Shown piece after piece: positions 8,022 to 15,858 of a stretch of 64,000 nucleotides of DNA. The notes beneath the pieces were generated by a model. It was not told where the DNA came from. It saw only the letters and a list, made by a program, of their open reading frames with translations, and did no database searches. This DNA is from Thalassotalea marina (GTDB lineage Bacteria > Pseudomonadota > Gammaproteobacteria > Enterobacterales > Alteromonadaceae), in the NCBI RefSeq assembly GCF_014656435.1, contig NZ_BNCK01000001.1, positions 310,001-374,000 of the forward strand, in the 5' to 3' direction. Both the position numbers and the translations under genes were made by a program. Position 1 is the stretch's first letter. Every line of letters starts with the position of its first letter.

Positions 8022-8694
8022 ACGATTACAACAAGAGACTGTTGCAGAAAGAAACTACTTAGTTGCCTCGCCGATTATTAAACGTTGCTTTGAGGGAAAT
8101 GTATCTGTTGACGACTACGTTAGGTTTTTAAGCCAAGCGTATCATCATGTTAAACACACAGTACCGTTATTGATGAACGTTGGTGCAAAACTTCCTGAGT
8201 CGCATGAATGGTTAAGAGAAGCTGTAGCAGAGTACATAGAAGAAGAGCTAGGACATCAAGAGTGGATCTTAAATGACATTGCCGCTTGTGGAGCAGACAA
8301 AGAACAGATTCGACAAAGTACGCCAGCATTTAGTACTGAATTGATGGTGTCTTATGCTTATGACAGCGTTAATCGCGTTTCACCATTAGCATTTTTTGGC
8401 ATGGTTCATGTGTTGGAAGGCACTAGTATCGCCCTTGCTGGCAACGCTGCAGATGTTATCAAAAACAAATTACAGTTATCTAATAATGCCTTTTCTTATT
8501 TACGCTCACATGGTGCGTTAGATATAGAACATGTTAAGTTTTTTGAAGACTTAATGAACAAAATCACCGATATCAACGAACAAAATATCATTGTGGAAAG
8601 TGCCAAACGGTTTTACGTACTTTACGGCAATATCTTTAGATCGTTAGATGATGAAGGTGCCCTGTTTTTGTCGGAGAAAGCCTATGCAGCCTAA
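8008..8694 (+). CDS. TenA/haem-oxygenase-fold iron-containing oxidase-like protein
   Basis: This 228-residue all-helical protein belongs to the haem-oxygenase-like/TenA fold group. Potential diiron ligands are visible in the expected helices: the EEELGH segment (Glu78-80, His83), Glu137 in VHVLEGTS, and His168, Asp172 and His175 in SHGALDIEH. That Glu/His-Glu-His-Asp-His pattern is typical of haem-oxygenase-like diiron oxidases such as CADD and UndA, and lacks the catalytic-Cys arrangement of the TenA thiaminases. No thiamine gene is nearby, so vitamin salvage is unlikely. It probably oxidises the product of the adjacent ligase or hemolysin-family protein. Confidence 0.8.
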   Translation: MNLFERLQQETVAERNYLVASPIIKRCFEGNVSVDDYVRFLSQAYHHVKHTVPLLMNVGAKLPESHEWLREAVAEYIEEELGHQEWILNDIAACGADKEQIRQSTPAFSTELMVSYAYDSVNRVSPLAFFGMVHVLEGTSIALAGNAADVIKNKLQLSNNAFSYLRSHGALDIEHVKFFEDLMNKITDINEQNIIVESAKRFYVLYGNIFRSLDDEGALFLSEKAYAA

Positions 8695-9475
8695 TACTAT
8701 TTGTTTATTAACGGGTGCTACCGGTGGTATTGGCCAAGCCATTGCCACCTTGTTAGACCAACAGGGTGTAACGCTAATTTTGCATGGTAGAGATAGTGAA
8801 AAGCTGGCGAACCTAAAACAGCGTTTACTCAAAAATCATCACACCATTGCCGGTGATTTAACAGACGCTCAAGATAGAGCTGCGCTGATGGAACAGGCTT
8901 TTTCCATGCCGGGTCTTCGCCCGAATATGCTAATTAACAATGCTGGAGTCTCAGAGTTTAAAGCGTTATCAGATACAAATTTAACTGATATCGAATACCT
9001 GCTAACGACTAATTTACTAGCAACTATCGATTTTACTAGATTGTTTTTGCAACGCTCACTACCTGCGAGCACTATCATCAATGTTGGTTCGGCATTTGGC
9101 GCCATAGGTTATCCAGGTTATTCCCTGTATTGTGCAAGCAAATTTGGCTTACGTGGTTTTACCGAAGCGTTACAGCGTGAATTGTATGGCTCAGGGCATC
9201 GAGTTTGTTACTTTGCACCTAGAGCGACTAACACCTCGATCAACTCCTCAACGGTCAATGAAATGAATGCTACCTTAGGTAATTGTGCAGATTCACCTGA
9301 AACGGTAGCAAAGGCGCTTTGGCAGCTTATTCAAAGTCAAAGTGCTAGAAAGTCAGTTGGTTGGCCTGAGAAGTTTTTTGCGCGATTAAATGGGTTATTA
9401 CCGGAAGTGGTCGACAAAGCCATCACCAAACAAACAAAAGAAATACTTACTTTTGCTAAAGGAGAAAAGTTATGA
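8684..9475 (+). CDS. Short-chain dehydrogenase/reductase (SDR)
   Basis: The preferred start is ATG 8684 (MQPNTICLLTG...), which has CGGAGAAAG just upstream and overlaps the previous stop by 11 nt; a longer frame from 8648 would overlap further without a better ribosome site. The 263-residue product has the classical SDR NAD(P)-binding motif TGATGGIG, NNAGVS, and the catalytic YCASK. It probably performs an NAD(P)H-dependent keto reduction or alcohol oxidation as the fourth step of the overlapping operon. The 3' end overlaps the next gene by ATGA. Confidence 0.88.
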   Translation: MQPNTICLLTGATGGIGQAIATLLDQQGVTLILHGRDSEKLANLKQRLLKNHHTIAGDLTDAQDRAALMEQAFSMPGLRPNMLINNAGVSEFKALSDTNLTDIEYLLTTNLLATIDFTRLFLQRSLPASTIINVGSAFGAIGYPGYSLYCASKFGLRGFTEALQRELYGSGHRVCYFAPRATNTSINSSTVNEMNATLGNCADSPETVAKALWQLIQSQSARKSVGWPEKFFARLNGLLPEVVDKAITKQTKEILTFAKGEKL

Positions 9476-10134
9476 AAGCTATGATCAACTTAATTGCCGC
9501 AGGTGCTCTGTATTTTTCGGCGTCGGTTTATGCAATGCCGGGACAAGATTTTGATACGTCGTTGTTATCAATACAACAAACTTGGGCGGCGACAAATTAT
9601 GAGGCACAAGGTAAAGAGCAGAAAAAAGCCTTTGCCAGCTTATTAGAGCAGGCTGAGCAATTCACTCAAGATTATCCTGAAAGAGCAGAAGCTTGGATCT
9701 GGAAGGGGATAATAGCGTCGAGTTATGCTGGAGCCAAAGGTGGTTTAGGTGCTTTATCACTAGCAAAAGATGCAAAAAAATCACTAGAAAATGCGCTGAA
9801 AATTGATGAAAACGCCTTGATGGGATCAGCCTATACCAGTTTGGGTACACTTTATCATAAAGTACCTGGTTGGCCATTGGGGTTTGGTGATGACGATGAT
9901 GCTAAAAAAATGTTGAATAAAGCCCTAACGATTAACCCAGAAGGTATCGATCCTAATTATTTTTATGGTGAATACCTCTACGATGAAGGCGACTATCAAC
10001 AAGCGCTGGCTCATTTAGAAAAAGCTAAACACGCCAAACCACGAGAAACGCGCCCAATGGCCGATAAATATCGTCATGAAGAAATTGACATTTTACTGGC
10101 AAAAGTGAATAAAAAATTGAAAAAGACAAGGTAA
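9472..10134 (+). CDS. Secreted TPR-repeat protein
   Basis: The 220-residue protein has an N-terminal signal peptide (MKAMINLIAAGALYFSASVYA, likely cleaved after the AxA-like VYA) and helical tetratricopeptide-like repeats, including AKKSLENALKIDENALMGSA and the C-terminal DYQQALAHLEKAKHAKP. A characteristic segment VPGWPLGFGDDDDAKKML sits between repeats. It should be a periplasmic scaffold or binding protein. It is the last gene of the overlapping operon (ATGA overlap with the SDR) and ends 54 nt before the two-component system. Confidence 0.75.
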   Translation: MKAMINLIAAGALYFSASVYAMPGQDFDTSLLSIQQTWAATNYEAQGKEQKKAFASLLEQAEQFTQDYPERAEAWIWKGIIASSYAGAKGGLGALSLAKDAKKSLENALKIDENALMGSAYTSLGTLYHKVPGWPLGFGDDDDAKKMLNKALTINPEGIDPNYFYGEYLYDEGDYQQALAHLEKAKHAKPRETRPMADKYRHEEIDILLAKVNKKLKKTR

Positions 10135-10188
10135 AGTCAGTGCTTTATCATATAGTTAAATAAAAGATAAACGCCAAAATGGACAGGC

Positions 10189-10848
10189 ATGCGAATATTA
10201 TTAATTGAAGACGATATCCAGCTTGCGCGTGGATTAAAAGAATCGCTTAAACATCAAGGTTACAGTGTCGATAATGTCTCGTCAGGTAAAGAGGCATTAT
10301 TGGCCAACAAGGTCAATCCATATGATTGTGTGGTGTTAGACTTGGGGTTGCCAGACATGGATGGCTTGCAGGTACTAAAACAACTAAAAAGCGAAAACAA
10401 AACATTACCCGTACTAATTTTAACGGCAAGAGACGGCATTGAACATAAAGTGGCTGGCTTAGATTTAGGGGCTGATGATTACCTCGCTAAACCTTTTAGT
10501 ACCGAGGAGTTGTTTGCTAGGTTGAGGGTAATAGAACGTCGTTTAGGAACACATTCATCGGCAATTATTGCTCATAAAGGTGTTTCGTTGGATACACAAT
10601 CTCATACTATTGATGTTGATGATGCGCCCGTCAACTTATCTCGACGAGAATACATGATTGTTAAATCATTGATGGAAAACATCGGCCGTATCTTGTCGAA
10701 GGAGCAACTAGAAAACAAATTGTATGAATGGGGCGAAGAAGTAGCCTCAAATACCATTGAAGTACATATCAGCAATGTGCGTAAAAAATTACCTAATGAT
10801 TTTATAAAAACAGTGCGTGGTGTTGGCTACGTGGTGAGCAAAACGTAA
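10189..10848 (+). CDS. OmpR-family response regulator, QseB/PmrA-like
   Basis: This 219-residue regulator has a receiver domain with the phosphoacceptor Asp near residue 51 (VVLDLGLPDMDG) and a winged-helix DNA-binding domain. The C-terminal pattern LSRREYMIVKSLMENIGR followed by EEVASNTIEVHISNVRKK is typical of the QseB/PmrA/TctD subgroup. It directly abuts the sensor kinase gene. Regulators of this subgroup bind CTTAAG-type direct repeats; one such repeat is at 5812-5828, upstream of the preceding operon. Confidence 0.92.
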   Translation: MRILLIEDDIQLARGLKESLKHQGYSVDNVSSGKEALLANKVNPYDCVVLDLGLPDMDGLQVLKQLKSENKTLPVLILTARDGIEHKVAGLDLGADDYLAKPFSTEELFARLRVIERRLGTHSSAIIAHKGVSLDTQSHTIDVDDAPVNLSRREYMIVKSLMENIGRILSKEQLENKLYEWGEEVASNTIEVHISNVRKKLPNDFIKTVRGVGYVVSKT

Positions 10849-12162
10849 ATGACCATTCAACGCTATTTATTGATTGTGATCCTATCGGTTGTTGTACTAG
10901 CGACTTTTAGTGCTGCATTACAAGGATTTAAAGCTAGCAATAACAAGTTAACCGATGTGTTTGATCAAGAGATGCAATCGATAGCGTATACACTAAAAAA
11001 TAGCCCAATGGCGTTATCTACTGAGCCGGTTGATACTCATTCGGCTTTTGCTTTCCAAATATGGCAGCGAGGAATACTACTTTCTAGAAGCGTCAATGCG
11101 CCTGAAAGCCTTATCTCTTCAGAAGTTAATGGCTTTGGTTATAAAAGTTTTTTAGGCAATCGCTGGCGTTACTACTCTATGATTGAGGATGAAATACACG
11201 TCATCGTTGCACAGCCCGTTTCGCAACGAATTGAATCCATTGAAGAGGTGTTATTACAAGCGGTATTACCAATCGTTTACGTGATCCCTCTGATTGGTGT
11301 GTTAATTTATCTGGCAATTCGAAAGAGCTTGCAGCCACTTAGAGATTTGTCTGCACAAGTAAAACAAAAACATGCATCGGACTTATCACCGATCGCTGTT
11401 CATGCAAATACCAGCGATTTAGTACCGATCGAAACGACTATCAATGGGTTATTAACAAGGCTTTGTGCAGCCTTTGAGCGCGAAAAAACGTTAGCCAGTA
11501 ATGCGGCACACGAACTGAGAACCCCCATTAGTGTGTTAAAACTTAATAGTCATAATATTAAAGTGGCTTTTGAGGCTGGTGACATTCAGGCGCATCATCT
11601 TGAAGAACTTGAGAAAAATACCGACAGAATGGCACATGTAATCGAGCAAGTTATTGCGCTAAATCGCACCACACCAGAGAACTTTCAAGCGAAAAAAGAG
11701 CAAGTGAATTTAGAAAGCTTACTGCAAGAAGTGATTGCTAATAATTACACTTTGATTGAAGAACAGCAGCAATCGATATCATTAAACACAGAACAAATTT
11801 ACTTAATCGCCGATAAGTTTTCTCTTGAAACCTTATTTGATAACTTAGTAAAAAATGCTATCAAATATAGCGGAATAACCAGTGAAATTAGCATCAGCGC
11901 ACAAAGATTTGATGAGAGTGTGGTATGTGTAGTTGAAGACTCAGGATGCGGAATGACAGATGAACAAATGGAAAAAGCGTTTCAGCGTTTTTACCGTGCA
12001 AAGCAGCATGAACAAACGGGCAGTGGCTTAGGGCTTTCTATTGTCAGTCATATTGTGCAATTGCATCAAGGACAAATAGCTCTATCACATTCTGTGCTTG
12101 GTGGGTTAAAAGTTGCTATCACCTTACCAATCAAAGAAAAGGTGGCTTATGGTTCGAACTAA
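10849..12162 (+). CDS. Sensor histidine kinase, QseC-like
   Basis: This 437-residue membrane kinase has a first membrane helix at about 7-26, a short periplasmic sensor region, a second helix at about 140-160, a HisKA domain with phosphoacceptor His near residue 221 (NAAHELRTPIS), and a HATPase domain with NLVKNAIKYSG, DSGCGM and GSGLGLSIV. It starts immediately after the response regulator stop. Its 3' end overlaps the cupredoxin gene by 14 nt, tying the sensor to metal or redox functions rather than to the catecholamine sensing claimed for QseC. Confidence 0.92.
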   Translation: MTIQRYLLIVILSVVVLATFSAALQGFKASNNKLTDVFDQEMQSIAYTLKNSPMALSTEPVDTHSAFAFQIWQRGILLSRSVNAPESLISSEVNGFGYKSFLGNRWRYYSMIEDEIHVIVAQPVSQRIESIEEVLLQAVLPIVYVIPLIGVLIYLAIRKSLQPLRDLSAQVKQKHASDLSPIAVHANTSDLVPIETTINGLLTRLCAAFEREKTLASNAAHELRTPISVLKLNSHNIKVAFEAGDIQAHHLEELEKNTDRMAHVIEQVIALNRTTPENFQAKKEQVNLESLLQEVIANNYTLIEEQQQSISLNTEQIYLIADKFSLETLFDNLVKNAIKYSGITSEISISAQRFDESVVCVVEDSGCGMTDEQMEKAFQRFYRAKQHEQTGSGLGLSIVSHIVQLHQGQIALSHSVLGGLKVAITLPIKEKVAYGSN

Positions 12163-12502
12163 TAAGGACAGGTTCTTTCTCGTTTCACTACTGATGTTAA
12201 TTAGCGCTTCGTTATCAGCTAAAACAAAAGAGTATTATCTGACGCTGCAAAATCATGTGTTTGTTCCTTCGGAAATTGTGATCCCTGCCAACACTAAGGT
12301 GAAACTAGTGATCGTTAATAAAGACGATACGATGGAAGAATTTGATAGTTTTGATCTTAACCGAGAAAAAGTACTGTTCCCCGGCAAAAAAGGGCATATT
12401 TTTATCGGTCCTCTGCCTGCGGGACGCTATGAATACTTTGGCGAATATTTTCCTAATACAGCCCGAGGTACCATAGTCGTGGAGGCAAACCATGTTGATT
12501 AA
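12149..12502 (+). CDS. Periplasmic cupredoxin-domain protein
   Basis: The start at ATG 12149 (MVRTNKDRFF...) is preferred because it follows AAAGGTGG and yields a clean signal peptide; an earlier in-frame codon at 12113 lies deep within the kinase gene. The mature part is a small cupredoxin-like beta sandwich. The pattern EEFDSFDLNREKVLFPG followed by GRYEYFGEYFPNTARG is like the cupredoxin domains that accompany FTR1/EfeU-type permeases. The classical blue-copper His-Cys-His-Met set is not complete: no Cys is present in the mature chain. It overlaps the next membrane-protein gene by 11 nt. Confidence 0.78.
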   Translation: MVRTNKDRFFLVSLLMLISASLSAKTKEYYLTLQNHVFVPSEIVIPANTKVKLVIVNKDDTMEEFDSFDLNREKVLFPGKKGHIFIGPLPAGRYEYFGEYFPNTARGTIVVEANHVD

Positions 12503-13283
12503 CACCGTGATTTTATTTGTCAAAGATGTATTGCCAGTGTTTATTATGTTGAGCTTTATCAGTATGTTTCATATTCCCCAGCTGATGACCCGCCGAGACG
12601 TTATTTTATTGTTGTTATTGACCTTGGCAGGAATGTGGTTGCTTAATTCTCACATTGAGTCACTCAGTGAGTTGTTTGATGGTGGTGGACTTGAACTTCT
12701 CTACACCGTGATTGATGTTGCAGTTTACTTTGCTCTGTTAATGAGCTGTATTATTTTTATCTCGGCAAAACCGATTAATATTGTACAAAAGCTGATATTG
12801 ATTGTCTCAATAGCAGGATATATCGCAATAAATCTTAGTGAATTTTTCTTGTACTTTTCGACCTTTTTAGTCAGCAGTCAAACACTTGTCAGTACCTTAG
12901 TAGGTGCTTCATTTGGTTTAGGGATTTGTGTTAGTTTTACTGCTTTATTTGCTTTAACACTTAATAGCTTAAGGCGAAATCGGCCGATTGTTTTGTTGCT
13001 TGTTTGGGCGTTATACCTAGCGGGCTTTTTGGCTCAAACACTTTATCAGTTACAGCAAATTGATGTGCTTAACTCTGGTCGTGTATTATGGAACAGCAGC
13101 CAATGGGTTGCAGATAGCTCAGAATATGGATATTTGTTAAAGGCCATGTTTGGTTATGTCTCTACTCCTACCACTGAGTATGCCGTGGTGTATCTGCTCA
13201 GTTTAATCCTGTTTGCTGCTGTTATTGTTTTGCCACGTAAATTATCTCGGGCAAAACTGAATCCTATGGGAGGTTTGCAATGA
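12492..13283 (+). CDS. Polytopic membrane protein, divergent FTR1-permease-like
   Basis: This 263-residue protein has about seven hydrophobic helices and sits between a cupredoxin and a putative outer-membrane protein, which is the usual neighbourhood of FTR1/EfeU iron permeases. The first helix (VILFVKDVLPVFIMLSFI) and a middle helix (NLSEFFLYFSTFL) occupy the positions where FTR1 carries REGxE motifs, but neither motif is present. It may be an iron or copper transporter with altered chemistry, or a membrane redox partner. The FTR1 assignment rests on topology and context and is tentative. Confidence 0.6.
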   Translation: MLINTVILFVKDVLPVFIMLSFISMFHIPQLMTRRDVILLLLLTLAGMWLLNSHIESLSELFDGGGLELLYTVIDVAVYFALLMSCIIFISAKPINIVQKLILIVSIAGYIAINLSEFFLYFSTFLVSSQTLVSTLVGASFGLGICVSFTALFALTLNSLRRNRPIVLLLVWALYLAGFLAQTLYQLQQIDVLNSGRVLWNSSQWVADSSEYGYLLKAMFGYVSTPTTEYAVVYLLSLILFAAVIVLPRKLSRAKLNPMGGLQ

Positions 13284-13969
13284 GAATTGTCACGCTCTTA
13301 TTGTTAATGATAAGTGGGCTTGTTCAAGCTGATGGTATTGTCGTTGACAAAGTTTACCACCCTTATGTGTTGCCTAATGAAACTGAATTAGAATGGCGCT
13401 TATTATCAAGGCAAACTAGTGAAAATAACTTGTTAGGTCAACGTATTGCGTTTGGTAAAGCAATCAGTGAACGACTGATGGTTGAAGCGTATTTGGTTGG
13501 TGAAAAAACCGCTGATGAAGATTTTGGCTTAGCAGCCTATGAGCTTGAGTTTCGCTGGATGTTAACTGAACAAGGTGAAAAATGGGCTGATTGGGCGGTA
13601 ATGTTAGAGGTTGAGAAGATCCATCGCCGCAACGACTGGGAAGTCACCTCTGGCATAGTGTTTGAAAAAGAGTTTGGTCGCACGAGCTTAACCATGAACC
13701 TGTTTGCCGTTTACGAATGGGGTGACACAATTAAAGACGAAATTGAAGGAGAGTTTCGACTCAAATATCGCTATCGTTGGATCCCAGAGTTGCAACCTGC
13801 AATCGAAGTGTACAGTGGTGAAGACTTTTTTGGTATTGGCCCTGCCTTTATGGGGATTTTTAGAATCGATAGGCAAGAGCAAATAAAATGGGAAGCAGGT
13901 TTTATTTCAGAAATATCTCAATCTGGAAAAGACCATAGTTTTCGCTTATTGCTTGAGTATGAGTTTTAA
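13280..13969 (+). CDS. Putative outer-membrane beta-barrel protein
   Basis: The 229-residue protein has a signal peptide (MRIVTLLLLMISGLVQA) and alternating amphipathic strands rich in aromatic residues, ending in LLLEYEF, a C-terminal Phe typical of outer-membrane barrels. I do not recognise a named family. It overlaps the membrane permease-like gene by 4 nt (ATGA), and so is the last gene of the two-component/cupredoxin operon; a role in metal passage or envelope sensing is inference from context. Confidence 0.65.
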   Translation: MRIVTLLLLMISGLVQADGIVVDKVYHPYVLPNETELEWRLLSRQTSENNLLGQRIAFGKAISERLMVEAYLVGEKTADEDFGLAAYELEFRWMLTEQGEKWADWAVMLEVEKIHRRNDWEVTSGIVFEKEFGRTSLTMNLFAVYEWGDTIKDEIEGEFRLKYRYRWIPELQPAIEVYSGEDFFGIGPAFMGIFRIDRQEQIKWEAGFISEISQSGKDHSFRLLLEYEF

Positions 13970-14009
13970 ATTAAACGAACTTTAGTGTTTTTTTGTGTTC
14001 ATATAGCTC

Positions 14010-14023
14010 ATACCAATTGGTAT
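14010..14023. repeat. ATACCAATTGGTAT palindrome
   Basis: This 14-bp perfect palindrome lies in the intergenic gap after the barrel gene. The same half-sites recur, further apart, at 14497-14503 and 14527-14533 on the other side of the next small gene. Elements of this type are familiar as short intergenic repeats in Alteromonadales genomes; this attribution is from general knowledge. Confidence 0.45.
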
Positions 14024-14104
14024 TAACTGCACATTAAAAATGTTTCATTGCGCAGTATATGTTTTATCGTTAGACTGACTCAACTTGGTTAGAGGAAGCG
14101 TAAA

Positions 14105-14449
14105 TTGAGAACGTTGTTTGTCAACATACTAGTAGTACTGTCGATTGTCTTGCAATCGATCGCTCCTGTTGTGTCGGCGACTGAAAGTCATCAAGTTGAC
14201 GTAGCACATTTAAAAACCGAACATTCTCATGACCAAGACTTTGTTCAAGTGCAAAATACACAAGACGCTGGCGATCACGAAATTAGTGATTGCCATCACT
14301 GCGGTCACTGCAGTGGCAGCCATTTATCATGGGTGTTTTTAAAAAATGTGATCAACCCATGGGTGAGTACTTCGACTAACCCTGAGTTATTTTTATCCCC
14401 TCCTCCTATAGCAAGAAAAGAAGCAACTCTACGCCCTCCAATTGCTTAA
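14105..14449 (+). CDS. Small secreted His/Cys-rich protein upstream of metal efflux genes
   Basis: The start is TTG 14105, with AGAGGAAG upstream. The 114-residue product has an N-terminal hydrophobic signal (about residues 4-25) and a metal-binding-looking stretch SDCHHCGHCSGSHLSW near residues 62-77, plus scattered His in KTEHSHDQD. Small His-rich leader-type proteins of this sort commonly precede Cus/Czc RND genes and may act as periplasmic metal chaperones or sensors. It lies upstream of the RND adaptor and is flanked by the repeat half-sites noted at 14010 and 14497. Confidence 0.7.
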   Translation: MRTLFVNILVVLSIVLQSIAPVVSATESHQVDVAHLKTEHSHDQDFVQVQNTQDAGDHEISDCHHCGHCSGSHLSWVFLKNVINPWVSTSTNPELFLSPPPIARKEATLRPPIA

Positions 14450-14496
14450 TCTGTTCAAAAAATTTGCCTGAGGCCACTGGCTATTAACGGGCTGTC

Positions 14497-14533
14497 ATAC
14501 CAATCGCCTTACTAATTTACGGTCGCTTGGTAT
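14497..14533. repeat. ATACCAA/TTGGTAT inverted repeat
   Basis: ATACCAA at 14497-14503 and TTGGTAT at 14527-14533 form a 7-bp stem with a 23-nt loop between the His-rich small gene and the RND adaptor. It shares its arms with the palindrome at 14010 and may be a REP-like intergenic element or a weak terminator. Confidence 0.45.
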
Positions 14534-14562
14534 TCATTAATATTTGAATAGAAGTAATGTAC

Positions 14563-15849
14563 ATGAAAGATTTTAATATATCTCGCATGGCTTATCGCCT
14601 ATTGCTTGGCGTGGCTGTCGCTTTACCGTTAACCGGTTTTAGTCAAAGCAATGAAATTAATGCACAAAATACAATAGCCTTGGCATTGTCATCATCCCAA
14701 TTATCAAATGATACAGCACAAGAACATCAACATAGTGAAGATGAAAATAGCGCTAACAAAGCAGATAAACATAGTCCTTCAGCTGGCCTTGATACTCAAG
14801 AACAGCAAAATAAACAAGAAGATGCCGATGAAGAGCATGAAGAGGGCGTTAGTTTTAGTCAGGAGCAAATGACACTAGCGGATATTTTAGTTAAGTCAAT
14901 TACCCCGCAATTTCATTCACGCTTTATTTATGCGCCCGGTGAAGTAAAAGCGAACGGCTATAAAAGTTATATCGTTTCACCGCGCACAGATTCTGTCGTT
15001 ATTCGTCGTCATGCCACCTTAGGTGAACACGTTGTGCAAGGGCAAGTGTTGGTGACTTTGTTTAGTGAAGCGATGGCACAAGCTCAGGCAGATTATTTAG
15101 TGGCATCAACAGAATGGCAAAGGGTTAAAAAGCTAGGTAATTCAACGATAAGTGAAAGCCAGTTGCTGCAAGCGGAAACCGCGTTTAATGCTTCGTTTGG
15201 CAAACTTATTGCGCTGGGCATGACAGAGCAAGCTATTGGTGACATTTCCATTAAACACTCTAAAACACTTGGCCAATACTCGCTTATCGCCCAACGTGCC
15301 GGTGTGGTTCTACAAGATGACTTTACACAAGGGCAGCGTGTGGCAGCTGGTGATTCCGTAATGTTACTAGCGGATGAACAGGATCTTTGGGTAGAAGCCA
15401 AAGTGGCGCCAAACAAAGAATTAAATATATCGCTTAATTCTCCTGCAACTGTTGAATTTGCCAAACAAAAGTTTGCCGCCAAGGTGATCCAAGAAGCTCA
15501 CACCATTGACCCGCAAACGAGAACACGTATTGTCAGATTGTCAGTCGCCAATGAAAGTGACCGCTTACATTCTGGCATGTTTGTTAAAATCTATTTTCAT
15601 TTTAATACCCAAGAAAAAGTTATGGCAGTGCCAGAAGGTGCCTTAGTTCGCAGCGCGGATGGCGACTGGACAGTGTTTGTTGAACAGCACCCTGGTGAGT
15701 TCAAAGCCGTTGAGGTAACCCTAGGTCGCTCACTGGGCAATAACCGAGAAATATTTGGTTTAGAGCCTGGTAGTCAGGTGGTGACAAAAGGCGCTTTTTT
15801 TGTCGCATCTCAAATCGCCAAAAGCGGTTTTGATCCACATAACCACTAG
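14563..15849 (+). CDS. RND efflux periplasmic adaptor (CzcB/CusB family)
   Basis: About 428 residues; ATG 14563 is preferred over ATG 14557 because GAAG then lies 8 nt upstream rather than 2. After the N-terminal hydrophobic segment comes a long polar, His/Glu-rich stretch (HQHSEDENSANK..., DADEEHEEGVSF), then a membrane-fusion-protein core with the barrel-sandwich motif VVIRRHATLGEHVVQGQVL and beta-barrel strands ending with VPEGALVRSADGDWTVFVE. It should bridge the inner-membrane pump and an outer-membrane channel. The acidic/His region may bind Zn, Co or Cu. It is followed 9 nt later by the pump gene. Confidence 0.9.
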   Translation: MKDFNISRMAYRLLLGVAVALPLTGFSQSNEINAQNTIALALSSSQLSNDTAQEHQHSEDENSANKADKHSPSAGLDTQEQQNKQEDADEEHEEGVSFSQEQMTLADILVKSITPQFHSRFIYAPGEVKANGYKSYIVSPRTDSVVIRRHATLGEHVVQGQVLVTLFSEAMAQAQADYLVASTEWQRVKKLGNSTISESQLLQAETAFNASFGKLIALGMTEQAIGDISIKHSKTLGQYSLIAQRAGVVLQDDFTQGQRVAAGDSVMLLADEQDLWVEAKVAPNKELNISLNSPATVEFAKQKFAAKVIQEAHTIDPQTRTRIVRLSVANESDRLHSGMFVKIYFHFNTQEKVMAVPEGALVRSADGDWTVFVEQHPGEFKAVEVTLGRSLGNNREIFGLEPGSQVVTKGAFFVASQIAKSGFDPHNH

Positions 15850-15858
15850 GGGGAAGCC

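Noticed and set aside
8008-8694. Thiaminase II (TenA) role for the haem-oxygenase-fold protein
   Set aside because: The metal-ligand pattern and absence of thiamine genes fit diiron oxidases better.
12151-12160. GGTTCGAACT, like a tRNA T-arm
   Set aside because: It lies inside the kinase/cupredoxin overlap and no acceptor stem or cloverleaf surrounds it.
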